DNA of 17,502 nucleotides from an uncultured Lentisphaeria bacterium (GTDB lineage: Bacteria; Verrucomicrobiota; Lentisphaeria; Victivallales; Victivallaceae), in NCBI GenBank assembly GCA_949298665.1, contig CASFXO010000061.1, positions 1 through 17,502 of the forward strand, read 5' to 3'. Of the stretch, positions 7,783 to 15,525 are shown one piece after another (positions within the stretch are counted from its first letter, which is position 1; each line of letters begins with the position of its first letter). The notes under the pieces are model-generated. The model searched no databases, was not told the origin of the DNA, and saw only the letters and a list, made by a program, of their open reading frames with translations. A program made the position numbers and the translations under genes.

Positions 7783-8841
7783 ATGAGCCGACCGGGTCGT
7801 ATCGCAATGGGAGGAATCGCCGCACTGTCTCTGTTGATCGGCGCCGGAGCGCCGGGCGCGGAGAAGGCGCCGGATAAGCCGGAGAAGGCGGAGGTGAAGA
7901 TGGAGCGTCGTCGTATTACCGTCAGTGTCATCGGTTCGGATCTGCCGGATCTGCCGCCGGGCGAAACGCCGACGGCGGAGCGGGTCATCGCTTATTGGGA
8001 AAAGGAAATGGCGTCGGAATGGGGCAACCGGCCGGATCTGGTGGTGCTGCCGGAGCTCTGCGATGTTTTCCGTGGGATGTCCCAGGAGCAGATGCGCGAC
8101 TACCTGAAAACGCGCGGCGACCGGGTGCTGGATTTTTTCCGTGCGACCGCGAAAAAGCATCATTGTTATCTGATCTACGGCGCCTACCGGGATCTGCCCG
8201 GCGGTGGTTATGCGAACTGCTCGTATCTGATCGGCCGGGACGGGGAGGTGGTCGGGATTTACGACAAGAACTATCCGACCATCGGAGACATGGCATTCGG
8301 CACCCGGCCCGGAGCGGCGGCGCCGGTGTTCGAAACCGACTTCGGCACGATCGGAATGATCATCTGCTTTGACCTCAATTTCGATGAACTTCTGGAGCGT
8401 TATGCCGCGAAGAAGCCGGACATTCTGGCGTTTTCCTCCTACTATCACGGCGGATTGATGCAGGGATACTGGGCGTATCGCTGCCGGGCGCATTTTCTCG
8501 GTGCGGCGGTCGGCTCTCTGGAGTCCACGGTGGTTTCTCCGGTGGGAGAGGTGCTCAAGAAGTCCACCTGCTACTTCCGCAAATTCACCACTTCGATCAA
8601 CACCAACTGCGCGGTGGTGCATCTCGACGGCAACTGGGCGAAACTGCAGGCGGCGATCGACCGTTACGGAACGGACATCACCGTTTCCGATCCCGGCAAT
8701 CTCGGCGCGGTGCTGCTGACGGCGGAACGGCCGGGGTTGAAGGTGGAGGAGGTGCTCCGGGAGTTTGCCATCGAGCGCTGGGACGATTATTATCAACGCA
8801 GTGCGGCGGCGCGGGAAAAGGCGCTGCGGCCGCAACCATAA
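7783..8841 (+). CDS. Exported nitrilase-superfamily carbon-nitrogen hydrolase
   Basis: A 352-aa protein with a likely signal peptide (basic MSRPGR, hydrophobic core to about residue 22, possible cleavage after GAPGA near 26) followed by a nitrilase/amidase domain. The Glu-Lys-Cys triad is visible: Glu91 in VVLPEL, Lys162 in IYDKNYP and Cys195 in GMIICFDLNF. The enzyme should hydrolyse an amide or nitrile in the periplasm or outside the cell. Most family members are cytosolic, so export is the notable feature. AAAGGAG 10 nt ahead supports the ATG. It sits between the epimerase and trxB with gaps of 23 and 17 nt. An acylated amino sugar is an attractive substrate given the neighbour, but that is speculation. 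An alternative start at the Met near residue 40 would remove the signal peptide, but it lacks such a ribosome site. Confidence 0.88.
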   Translation: MSRPGRIAMGGIAALSLLIGAGAPGAEKAPDKPEKAEVKMERRRITVSVIGSDLPDLPPGETPTAERVIAYWEKEMASEWGNRPDLVVLPELCDVFRGMSQEQMRDYLKTRGDRVLDFFRATAKKHHCYLIYGAYRDLPGGGYANCSYLIGRDGEVVGIYDKNYPTIGDMAFGTRPGAAAPVFETDFGTIGMIICFDLNFDELLERYAAKKPDILAFSSYYHGGLMQGYWAYRCRAHFLGAAVGSLESTVVSPVGEVLKKSTCYFRKFTTSINTNCAVVHLDGNWAKLQAAIDRYGTDITVSDPGNLGAVLLTAERPGLKVEEVLREFAIERWDDYYQRSAAAREKALRPQP

Positions 8842-8858
8842 AAAACAGGATCTACGTC

Positions 8859-9782
8859 ATGGAAAAAGAACGCTTGATCATCATCGGCAGCGGTCCGGCC
8901 GGCCTGACCGCCGCGGTTTATGCCGCACGGGCGGAATTGAACCCGCTGCTGCTGGCCGGAGAAATGCCCGGCGGATTGCTGACCCAGACCAGCGAGGTGG
9001 AGAATTTCCCCGGATTTCCCGAGGGAATCAACGGATACGAACTGATGAGCCGGATCCAGCAGCAGGCGGAACGTTTCGGAGCCCGGATCGAGTATGATCA
9101 GGTGGCCTCGGTGGCGTTGTCCGACGGCGGGCCGCAGCGGCTCCGGCTGGCGGACGGGCGGGAATTCGAAGCGGAGGCGCTGATCGTCAGTACCGGTGCC
9201 GCGCCGCGTTATCTGGGACTGCCGTCCGAGGAGAAATTCCGGAATCGCGGGGTTTCCGCCTGCGCCCCGTGCGCGGGCGCCTTTTCCGGGGTGGTGCGGG
9301 GGGGGGTGGTGGGGGGGGGGGACTCGGCGGCGGAGGAGGCGACGTTTCTCACCCGTTTTGCGAGCAAGGTGTATTTGATTCACCGGCGGCATGAACTGCG
9401 CGCCTCGAAAATCATGGCCGAGCGGGTTCTGGCCAATCCGAAGATCGAAGTGGTCTGGGACAGTGTGGTCGAGGAAATTACCGGCGACAGGGAACTGGAC
9501 GGCGTGCGGGTGCGCAACGTGCTGACCGGAGCGGAAAGCCGGATTGAGTGCCGGGGCTATTTCGCGGCGCTCGGGCATGTGCCGAATACTGCTTTGTTCA
9601 AAGGCGTTCTGGAACTGGACGAACAGGGATTCATCCGGTTGTTCGAGCAATCTTCCCGGACCAGTCTCCGGGGGGTGTTCGCGGCGGGGGACTGCGCCGA
9701 CCATGTGTACCGGCAGGCGATCACCGCCGCCGGGATGGGATGCCGCGCCGCCATTGATGCGGAGCGATATCTGGTGCAATAG
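8859..9782 (+). CDS. trxB: Thioredoxin reductase-like FAD/NAD(P)H oxidoreductase
   Basis: A 307-aa flavoprotein of the low-Mr thioredoxin reductase family. Present are the FAD motif IIGSGPAGLTAA (8-19), the redox pair Cys135-x-x-Cys138, the NADPH-binding GGGDSAAEEA (152-161), the NADPH-phosphate motif HRRHELRASK (175-184) and the C-terminal FAD motif FAAGDCAD. Length matches the family. AGGA 8 nt ahead of the ATG supports the start. TrxB passes electrons from NADPH to thioredoxin in the cytosol. Two oddities are visible. The usual CATCDG motif reads CAPCAG, so the acid/base Asp after the second Cys is Ala. The following ~12 residues, normally like GFFYRGKEVVV, read GAFSGVVRGGVV and are encoded by runs of 9 and 11 G. 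The segment has normal length but abnormal content and may contain sequencing errors. If it is real, the protein may be a diverged relative rather than an active TrxB. Confidence 0.88.
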   Translation: MEKERLIIIGSGPAGLTAAVYAARAELNPLLLAGEMPGGLLTQTSEVENFPGFPEGINGYELMSRIQQQAERFGARIEYDQVASVALSDGGPQRLRLADGREFEAEALIVSTGAAPRYLGLPSEEKFRNRGVSACAPCAGAFSGVVRGGVVGGGDSAAEEATFLTRFASKVYLIHRRHELRASKIMAERVLANPKIEVVWDSVVEEITGDRELDGVRVRNVLTGAESRIECRGYFAALGHVPNTALFKGVLELDEQGFIRLFEQSSRTSLRGVFAAGDCADHVYRQAITAAGMGCRAAIDAERYLVQ

Positions 9783-9875
9783 TCGCTTCCCCCGCCCGCC
9801 TGCTGCGGACAGGGGAAGGGGGGAGCCGGAGCAATGCGGAGAAATGCCGCGGTTTTCCATGGAGGTTTTGCTGAG

Positions 9876-11495
9876 ATGGACCGGAAGTTCAATCGGAGAC
9901 GGGGAAGAAGACGGACGGCGCCGGTATTGCTGGCGACGGTGTGGCTGTGGGCGGGGATGAGTGCCGCGGTGTGTGGGGCGCCTCCGGAGGTGGCCTCCGG
10001 CGGGGAGGCGGGGGGGCGTGACGGTTCAAGCCCTGCGCCTGCTGCGGTGCCGTTCCGGGTATTTGAATTGACCGGACAGCGGCCGGAGGCAGCGGCATAT
10101 GTCGGGGTGGTGGACTATGCGAAGAAGACGACGATCGCCTTTGAGGCGGCGGGGCGTCTCGCCTATGTCCGGGCGGCCGGACTGGCGGCGAAAAGCGAGG
10201 TGTTCAAGCTGGACGGAGAAGTCGTCCGCAAGGGCGAACTGCTGGCGCGGCAGGATACGGAAATTCCGCTGAGCGAATTGCGGATTGCCGAGGCCAAATT
10301 GAACGAAATCACCCTGCAGATGCAGGAAAAGACCGAGAATTACGAGCGGGACCGCAAACTGCATGAACGCGGCGCGGTCAGCTCCCGGCAGTTCCTCGAA
10401 ACCAAAACCGCTTATGAAAGCGCCGGTTACAGTCGGCTTGCGGCGGAGTCCGAGCTGGCGCGCGCCCGCCGGGTGTACGAGGGGTGTTTCAGCCGGGCGC
10501 CGTTTCCCTGCGTGGTCGAGGAGGTGTATCTGTCCGCCGGTACGGTGGCTGACGTGGCGCAGGCGGTGATGAAGATCGCCCTCGTGGAGGCGATGAAGAT
10601 TACGGTGGCTCTGCCGGAATACGTGACGCGGCAGCTGGACCCGACGACCCAGGTTCTGGTGTACCCGGAGGGGGAAGTGCAGCCGGTGGTCGCCTGGTTC
10701 GAGAGTTCAAACGTCGGGACCGGAACTTTAACCTGTTATGTGGACAATCCGCGGATTCCGGTGGGCGAGCTGAGCGCGGAGCAGAAAAATTTGCCGGAAG
10801 TGGACGACCTCAGTTTCGTTTTTGAGGCGGTGCCGTCGAACCGGTCGCTGGCGCTGCTGTGGGTGAAGCCCGAAGCCGTCCGGCACGGTGCGGAGGGCGA
10901 TTTCGTCTGGCGGCTCCGGGAGGTGACGGCCTTCGTGGCGGGGCGGCCGATTCCCCGGGAGGCGGTGCTGGAAAAGGTGCGGGTCAAGGGGCTGGATCTG
11001 GAATTCCATGAAGGCATTTACCGGTTGCGCGGCATCGAGGCAATGGGGCCGCTGGCGCCTTATGACCTGCTGGCGGCGCAGGTGCCGGATTCGGTCAAAT
11101 CGGGGGACCGGGTGGTGTTCCGGACATTCCGGAGGCTGTTCCGGCCCGGGGAACGGGTGAACGTGGTGCTGTCGCGCCGTTTTGACCGGCATCTGTTTCC
11201 GGTGCCGCGGACGGCTTTGAAGCGAAACGAGCGGACCGGGGCGTTTGAAGTGCGGCTCTGGGACGGGGATGTGGTGACTCCGGTGCCGGTGGCGCTGACC
11301 GGCGAAATGCATGAATATGTTCTGGCCGAAGCGCCGGAACTTCATGATGGAGCCCGGCTGGTGATGTCCGATTCCGGAAACTTCGAAGGCGCGACGCCGG
11401 CGTCGCTGCGACAGGCCGAAGTGGTGCGGCTTGCGCCGGAGGAACTGGCGCGGTGGTACGAATGTCGTCCTGTTTCCGGAGACACGGCGCCGTAG
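9876..11495 (+). CDS. HlyD/AcrA-type periplasmic adaptor (membrane fusion protein)
   Basis: A 539-aa exported protein. An Arg-rich N-terminus plus a hydrophobic stretch to about residue 35 forms a signal peptide. Then follow a lipoyl-like half motif (GEVVRKGELLARQDTEIPL, about 114-132), an alpha-hairpin coiled coil (about 132-203, with ERDRKLHERGAVS in the middle), the returning half RAPFPCVVEEVYLSAGTV (207-224) and beta-barrel regions. Adaptors of this kind link an inner-membrane RND, ABC or MFS pump to an outer-membrane channel. It is longer than usual (350-420 aa), with about 150 extra C-terminal residues. The ATG at 9876 is chosen because GGAGG lies 10 nt upstream and it gives a compact signal peptide; an in-frame ATG at 9834 with its own G-rich site is possible. 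No pump gene follows; a strong terminator does. Confidence 0.8.
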   Translation: MDRKFNRRRGRRRTAPVLLATVWLWAGMSAAVCGAPPEVASGGEAGGRDGSSPAPAAVPFRVFELTGQRPEAAAYVGVVDYAKKTTIAFEAAGRLAYVRAAGLAAKSEVFKLDGEVVRKGELLARQDTEIPLSELRIAEAKLNEITLQMQEKTENYERDRKLHERGAVSSRQFLETKTAYESAGYSRLAAESELARARRVYEGCFSRAPFPCVVEEVYLSAGTVADVAQAVMKIALVEAMKITVALPEYVTRQLDPTTQVLVYPEGEVQPVVAWFESSNVGTGTLTCYVDNPRIPVGELSAEQKNLPEVDDLSFVFEAVPSNRSLALLWVKPEAVRHGAEGDFVWRLREVTAFVAGRPIPREAVLEKVRVKGLDLEFHEGIYRLRGIEAMGPLAPYDLLAAQVPDSVKSGDRVVFRTFRRLFRPGERVNVVLSRRFDRHLFPVPRTALKRNERTGAFEVRLWDGDVVTPVPVALTGEMHEYVLAEAPELHDGARLVMSDSGNFEGATPASLRQAEVVRLAPEELARWYECRPVSGDTAP

Positions 11496-11518
11496 CGGAC
11501 CGGGACGGACTGGAATGC

Positions 11519-11560
11519 CGCCCCCGCGGAAGCGCGCATGTTCCGCGGGGGCGTTTTTTT
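11519..11560 (+). terminator. Strong intrinsic terminator between convergent genes
   Basis: CGCCCCCGCGGAA (11519-11531) pairs perfectly over 13 bp with TTCCGCGGGGGCG (11541-11553) across a 9-nt loop, followed by seven T (11554-11560). It begins 23 nt after the adaptor gene stop and ends the plus-strand operon. On the opposite strand the hairpin follows the secDF stop by about 10 nt but has no T tract after it, so it would work poorly in that direction. Confidence 0.9.
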
Positions 11561-11562
11561 GT

Positions 11563-14100
11563 TTATTTGCGATGCCAGGCCAGCACGATCGGACTGGCGA
11601 TGTAAATCGAGGAATACGTCCCGATGATGATCCCCAGCATCATGACCAGGACGAAGTCGTTGATGGCGATCCCGCCGAAGAAGAACATCGTAACCACCAC
11701 CAGAAAGGTGGTCAGACTGGTCAGCATCGTCCGGCTCAAGGTCCGGTTGATGCTCAGGTTGATGATTTCCCGGTAGTCGCGTCCCGGCATCAGGCGGCGG
11801 TCCTCGCGGATCCGGTCGAAGATCACGATGGTGTCGTTGATCGAATATCCGATGATGGTCAGCAGCGCCGCCACAACCGGGAGTGACAGTTCCCGTCCCA
11901 TCAGAATGAAGATTCCCAGGGCGATGATGACGTCGTGGAGCAGTGCCAGAACGCCCGCCACCGCATAGGAAAATTCATAGCGCAGCGAGACGTAGACGCA
12001 GATACCCGCGAACGCCAGCAGCAGGGCCACCGCCGCCGACCGGCTCATTTCCCGCCCGACCATGCCGCCGACCACGGTGGACTGACCGTCGGTGAGCTGC
12101 AGTTCCGGAGCGGCGCGATGGAGGATTTCGGCCACGCCGGAGTTGAGGTTTTCGGCGGCGATGTTGCCCTGTCCGCCGCGGCGGATGAGCACTTCCAGTT
12201 TGCGGTTGTCGGCGACCGAGGCGTTGCTCTTGTAGCTGACGCGGCCGTGGATGCCGGCGTCGTTCAGGGCTTTTTCCAGGGTGGCGACAGGGGCGTTCTC
12301 CCGGTAGTGGTAGGAGAGCAGCGTGCCGCCGGTGAATTCCACGCCCAGCATGTTTTCCCCTTTGACGAAGAAGACGATGAAGCTGGCCGCCAGCAGAATC
12401 CCGGAAATCAGGAATGCCTTGGGGGCCTGTTTCAGGAAGTTGATCCGGGGATTCTGGAAGAAACGGCACATCTTCAGCGTCTGCCAGTTCCGATACCGCA
12501 GCGCGTAGTCGAAGATCAGCCGGGTCATGAACAGCGCCGTGAACAGGCTGCTCAGAATCCCGATCGACAGACTGACCGCGAACCCCTTCACCGGCCCGGT
12601 ACCGAAGTACATCAGGATCAGGCCGACCAGCAGCGTGGTGATGTTGCTGTCGAAAACCGCCGAAAAGGCTTTGTCGTATCCCAGCGACACCGCCGTGCGC
12701 AGATTCTTGCCCGCGGAAAGTTCCTCCCGGATCCGTTCGAAGACCAACACGTTGGCGTCCACCGCCATCCCCATGGTCAGGATGATCCCGGCAATCCCCG
12801 GCATGGTCAGCGTCGCTCCGGTGGCCGCCATGGCGCCGAGGATCAGCACCACGTTGACGCCCAGTGCGATCATGGCGATCAGGCCCGCCCGGAAGTAATA
12901 GACGCACATGAAGACCGCCAGCAGCGCCAGCGCCAGCAGACCGGCCCAGATGCCGTTGCTGACATTGTCGGCGCCCAGCGTCGGAGCGGTGTCGTAGACG
13001 GCGGTGATGTTGATCCGGAAGGGGAAGCTGCCGCTGCTCAGCGCGTCGGCGATGTTCTGAGCTTCCTCGCGGGAAAAATCGCCGGAGATTTCCGCCCGGC
13101 CGCCGCCGATCGCCCCCTGAATGACCGGTGCGCAATAGAGTTTGCCGTCCAGTACGATCGCCAGCTGGCGACCGACGTTGTCGGCGGTGACTTTGGCGAA
13201 GCGTTCTCCGCCGGCGTTGTTGAAACGCAGCGCGATTTTGGTCTGTCCGAATTCGTCCCGGACGACCATGGCTTCGGCGATGTCGCGGCCGTCCATTTCC
13301 ACTCGGCGGGAGACCAGATGGAAGTTCCGGTCGGCGCGGTCTCTGCCGTCCCGGGAGACTTCGCGCATCAGGTCATACCCGGCGGGAGGTACGAAGCCGG
13401 CCGGATCGGCGGCGGCGCGGAGCTGCAGAGCCTGATTGTCCGGATGGACCAGACGGAACTGCAGTTTGCAGCTCATGCGGATCAGTTTCTGAAGTTTGTC
13501 CTTTTCGTCCCTGGAGACGATGGGAGCGCGGAGGGCGAGTCCCCGGGCGCCGAACGGGGTGATTTCAGACTCGAAGATGTTCTGGGTTTCGAGGCGCTTA
13601 CGCAAACTCTCCATGGCCAGATCGCGGTAACGGGCGAAGTCGGAGGACATGCGTTGTTCGAGTTCCTCTCGGTCGGCATGGTCGGACCCGGGGGAAAAGC
13701 GGGAGAGAAACTCCTCGTCCGGTTCCAGTTCCAGCAGGAATTCCACGCCGCCGTTGAGATCGAGCCCCAGCCGGATGGAGCTGGCGGCTTTTTTCCGGAT
13801 CAGGGCGATGACGTCGCTGTTGTCGGCGAGATCCGTGCCGTGCACCAGATTTTTCAATTCGACTCCGGCGCTGTCCGCGGCTTCCAGCAGGGCCACCGAG
13901 GGATAACTGTCGGGTCGTTCGGACTGACGCGCCCGGGCGTCCTCGATCAGGGTGGCGGCCGTCGGGTCGTCGGCGTTTTTGAGCGTCTCCCGGAACGTCT
14001 GGTAGAAGTCGCGCGGGGTCAGCGGATGAATGGAGAGGCCGAAGATTGCGATCACAACAACCACAATCGCGGTGCGCAGTTTCAAATATTGTTGATTCAT
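11563..14100 (-). CDS. secDF: SecD-SecF fusion, protein translocase accessory subunit
   Basis: An 845-aa inner-membrane protein that fuses SecD (about 1-535) and SecF (about 555-845). SecDF uses the proton gradient to pull preproteins out of SecYEG on the periplasmic side. TM1 is at 10-27. LGLDLNGGVEFLLELE (111-126) is the SecD P1 signature. Residues 385-530 hold the SecD transmembrane bundle with GMAVDAN around Asp448, and GVEFTGG (586-592) starts the SecF periplasmic part. GYSINDTIVIFDRI (751-764) carries Asp756. Asp448 and Asp756 match the proton-pathway Asp residues of the family. Both halves look complete and in one frame, so the fusion is natural, as in many Bacillota and PVC bacteria. 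AAGGA lies about 9 nt before the ATG. It is 91 nt downstream of the DUF368 gene on the same strand. No yajC is next to it. Confidence 0.96.
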   Translation of the reverse strand: MNQQYLKLRTAIVVVVIAIFGLSIHPLTPRDFYQTFRETLKNADDPTAATLIEDARARQSERPDSYPSVALLEAADSAGVELKNLVHGTDLADNSDVIALIRKKAASSIRLGLDLNGGVEFLLELEPDEEFLSRFSPGSDHADREELEQRMSSDFARYRDLAMESLRKRLETQNIFESEITPFGARGLALRAPIVSRDEKDKLQKLIRMSCKLQFRLVHPDNQALQLRAAADPAGFVPPAGYDLMREVSRDGRDRADRNFHLVSRRVEMDGRDIAEAMVVRDEFGQTKIALRFNNAGGERFAKVTADNVGRQLAIVLDGKLYCAPVIQGAIGGGRAEISGDFSREEAQNIADALSSGSFPFRINITAVYDTAPTLGADNVSNGIWAGLLALALLAVFMCVYYFRAGLIAMIALGVNVVLILGAMAATGATLTMPGIAGIILTMGMAVDANVLVFERIREELSAGKNLRTAVSLGYDKAFSAVFDSNITTLLVGLILMYFGTGPVKGFAVSLSIGILSSLFTALFMTRLIFDYALRYRNWQTLKMCRFFQNPRINFLKQAPKAFLISGILLAASFIVFFVKGENMLGVEFTGGTLLSYHYRENAPVATLEKALNDAGIHGRVSYKSNASVADNRKLEVLIRRGGQGNIAAENLNSGVAEILHRAAPELQLTDGQSTVVGGMVGREMSRSAAVALLLAFAGICVYVSLRYEFSYAVAGVLALLHDVIIALGIFILMGRELSLPVVAALLTIIGYSINDTIVIFDRIREDRRLMPGRDYREIINLSINRTLSRTMLTSLTTFLVVVTMFFFGGIAINDFVLVMMLGIIIGTYSSIYIASPIVLAWHRK

Positions 14101-14147
14101 GTTGAAAATTCCTTACAATGCGATTCGGGAAAGGCGCTTCGCGGCGA

Positions 14148-14161
14148 AGACTCCGGAGTCT
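14148..14161. repeat. 14-bp perfect palindrome between the DUF368 gene and secDF
   Basis: AGACTCCGGAGTCT is its own reverse complement. It is flanked by a second small inverted repeat, CTTCG/CGAAG at about 14138-14149. It lies in the 91-nt gap upstream of secDF and could be a repressor operator or part of an RNA hairpin that modulates readthrough. There is no T tract, so it is not a standard terminator. Confidence 0.35.
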
Positions 14162-14191
14162 CCGGCAGGTGCGGAGCGCTGTTCTGCCGTT

Positions 14192-15136
14192 TCACTTCAC
14201 GGTATTTTCATGCCGTCGTGCCAGCAGTTCGATTCCGGCGGTGATTCCGGCTCCCGCCGCCATCAGCAGCAGACAGCTCCAGAATTCCACCCCGTACCGG
14301 TCCGGAAAAACCATTCGGCTGGCCAGCACCCGGAGTTCGTCTCCGACCGTAACCGAGTCGACCACCTGCTGCCACGGCCACAGACGGATCAGCGAGCCGA
14401 GCATGAAGCCGATCATCACCGCCGTCGTCATGTCCCGGAAGCGGCGGAAGAGCCAGCTGAGCAGGTGGGCGATGGAGCCGAGCCCGGCCAGACATCCCAG
14501 GCCGAACCAGAAAATCACCCGCAGATCAAACCCTTCCCAGGTGATTGCCCGCAACACCGTGTAATACTGCCCGAGCAGAAGCAGCACGAAGGAACCGGAA
14601 ATTCCCGGCAGAATCATCGCCGAAATGGCAATGGCTCCGCACAGCATCAGGCACCACCAGCTGTCCGGCGTCGAAGTCGGCACCAGCCGGATGACCAGAT
14701 ACCCGACGCCGGTACCGAGCAGCAATCCGACGACCGCGTCGGCGTGCCAGCGCGACACCATCCGGATGCACAGCAGGACCGAGGCGAGAATCAGGCCGAT
14801 GAAGAAGGAAAAGGTATAGCTTTCATAGGCGGTGAGCAGTTTTTCCATCACTTTTGCCAGCGTCAGGACCGCCAGCGCCATGCCGCCGCCCAGCGCCGCC
14901 AGAAAACGCCACGGCACCAGAGCGAAGAACTCCCGGAATCTGCCGGAACAGAACAGCATCCAGGTTTTTTTCTCCGCCAGTGTTTTCAGGGCTTCGATCA
15001 GCTTCTGATAGAAGCCCAGCACGAAGGCCACCGTTCCCCAGGAGACTCCGGGAATCACGTTGGCCGTACCCATCAGAAATCCGAAAACGGCATAACGCAG
15101 CGCCGAACGAGCGCCGCGATCATCGGCGGTATTCAT
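14192..15136 (-). CDS. DUF368 membrane protein (PopT-type undecaprenyl phosphate translocase)
   Basis: A 314-aa polytopic membrane protein of the DUF368/COG2035 family. Members named PopT have been shown to return undecaprenyl phosphate, the lipid carrier for peptidoglycan and other envelope glycans, across the inner membrane. Two related signatures mark the repeated halves: LMGTANVIPGVSWGTVAF (21-38) and ISAMILPGISGSFVLLLLG (171-189). In the first, the usual PGVSGGT reads PGVSWGT, with Trp for Gly. The ATG is chosen because GGGAGG lies 6 nt upstream and the first helix then starts soon after the N-terminus; the open frame extends upstream to 15310 but that part is low-complexity and basic. 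The start overlaps the stop of the 67-aa membrane protein as ATGA. The carrier-recycling role is inferred from family. Confidence 0.93.
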   Translation of the reverse strand: MNTADDRGARSALRYAVFGFLMGTANVIPGVSWGTVAFVLGFYQKLIEALKTLAEKKTWMLFCSGRFREFFALVPWRFLAALGGGMALAVLTLAKVMEKLLTAYESYTFSFFIGLILASVLLCIRMVSRWHADAVVGLLLGTGVGYLVIRLVPTSTPDSWWCLMLCGAIAISAMILPGISGSFVLLLLGQYYTVLRAITWEGFDLRVIFWFGLGCLAGLGSIAHLLSWLFRRFRDMTTAVMIGFMLGSLIRLWPWQQVVDSVTVGDELRVLASRMVFPDRYGVEFWSCLLLMAAGAGITAGIELLARRHENTVK

Positions 15137-15336
15137 TTCATTCCTCCCGGATGAATCAACGCCACAGCCGCGGCAATGGCGATTCTGGTTGCGGAACAAT
15201 CGACCGGTGCCGGTACCGGGATCTTGCGGCGTGCCTGTGCCGCCGCGGCGAAAAACGTTCCCGCCGCCGTCGCGACGGCGACGGCAATCGGGACGAACGA
15301 CAGAAAACAATCAAGCAAGACTTCTGGCTCCTGCAT
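15133..15336 (-). CDS. Small membrane protein coupled to the DUF368 gene
   Basis: A 67-aa ORF not recognised from any family. It has one clear hydrophobic segment (about 7-33, LLDCFLSFVPIAVAVATAAG and following Ala-rich residues), a basic Pro-rich linker (RRKIPVPAP) and a second short hydrophobic stretch (about 51-62). The ATG has AGGAG 7 nt upstream, and the TGA overlaps the DUF368 ATG as ATGA. The good ribosome site, membrane character and 4-nt overlap make it likely to be translated. It could be a small subunit or regulator of the transporter, or it may serve mainly to couple translation. Length beyond the first helix is supported only by the open frame. Confidence 0.6.
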   Translation of the reverse strand: MQEPEVLLDCFLSFVPIAVAVATAAGTFFAAAAQARRKIPVPAPVDCSATRIAIAAAVALIHPGGMK

Positions 15337-15375
15337 GAAATTACTCCTGATTTGGTCTGCGTACAACGGAACTCT

Positions 15376-15398
15376 CCGTCGCCGTTGCCGGGCGACGG
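15376..15398. repeat. Inverted repeat upstream of the small membrane protein gene
   Basis: CCGTCGCC (15376-15383) pairs with GGCGACGG (15391-15398) across 7 nt. It lies 40 nt upstream of the 67-aa ORF start on the minus strand, in the gap after the 156-aa gene. No T run follows on either strand, so it is not a usual terminator. It may be an operator or a 5' leader hairpin. I see no reliable promoter in the 189-nt gap 15337-15525. Confidence 0.4.
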
Positions 15399-15525
15399 TA
15401 CAAAATGAGCCGAATGACGCCGTGAAAATCGTCTGTCATCAAGGAATCATGTTCCGGACAGTTTGCCGGTCGGGCAGGGGGGCGTTGTATTTTGGGGAGG
15501 CGCGTCTCTGCTTCGTCCGACGGCG

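Noticed and set aside
6236..7825. Minus-strand ORF of 529 codons
   Set aside because: It is antisense to the epimerase, whose catalytic residues are all in place on the plus strand.
9786..9818. CTTCCCC/GGGGAAG inverted repeat between trxB and the adaptor gene
   Set aside because: It has a 19-nt loop and no T tract. It might mask the upstream ribosome site at 9817-9825, but the chosen start at 9876 has its own site, so there is no evidence of regulation.
11935..14244. Plus-strand ORF of 769 codons antisense to secDF
   Set aside because: The opposite frame is unmistakable SecDF over its full length. The plus-strand translation is low-complexity, rich in Gln/His/Gly/Arg, and resembles nothing, as expected for a shadow in GC-rich DNA.
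14099..15154. Plus-strand ORF of 351 codons
   Set aside because: It is antisense to the DUF368 gene, with a Gln/His/Arg-rich shadow composition.
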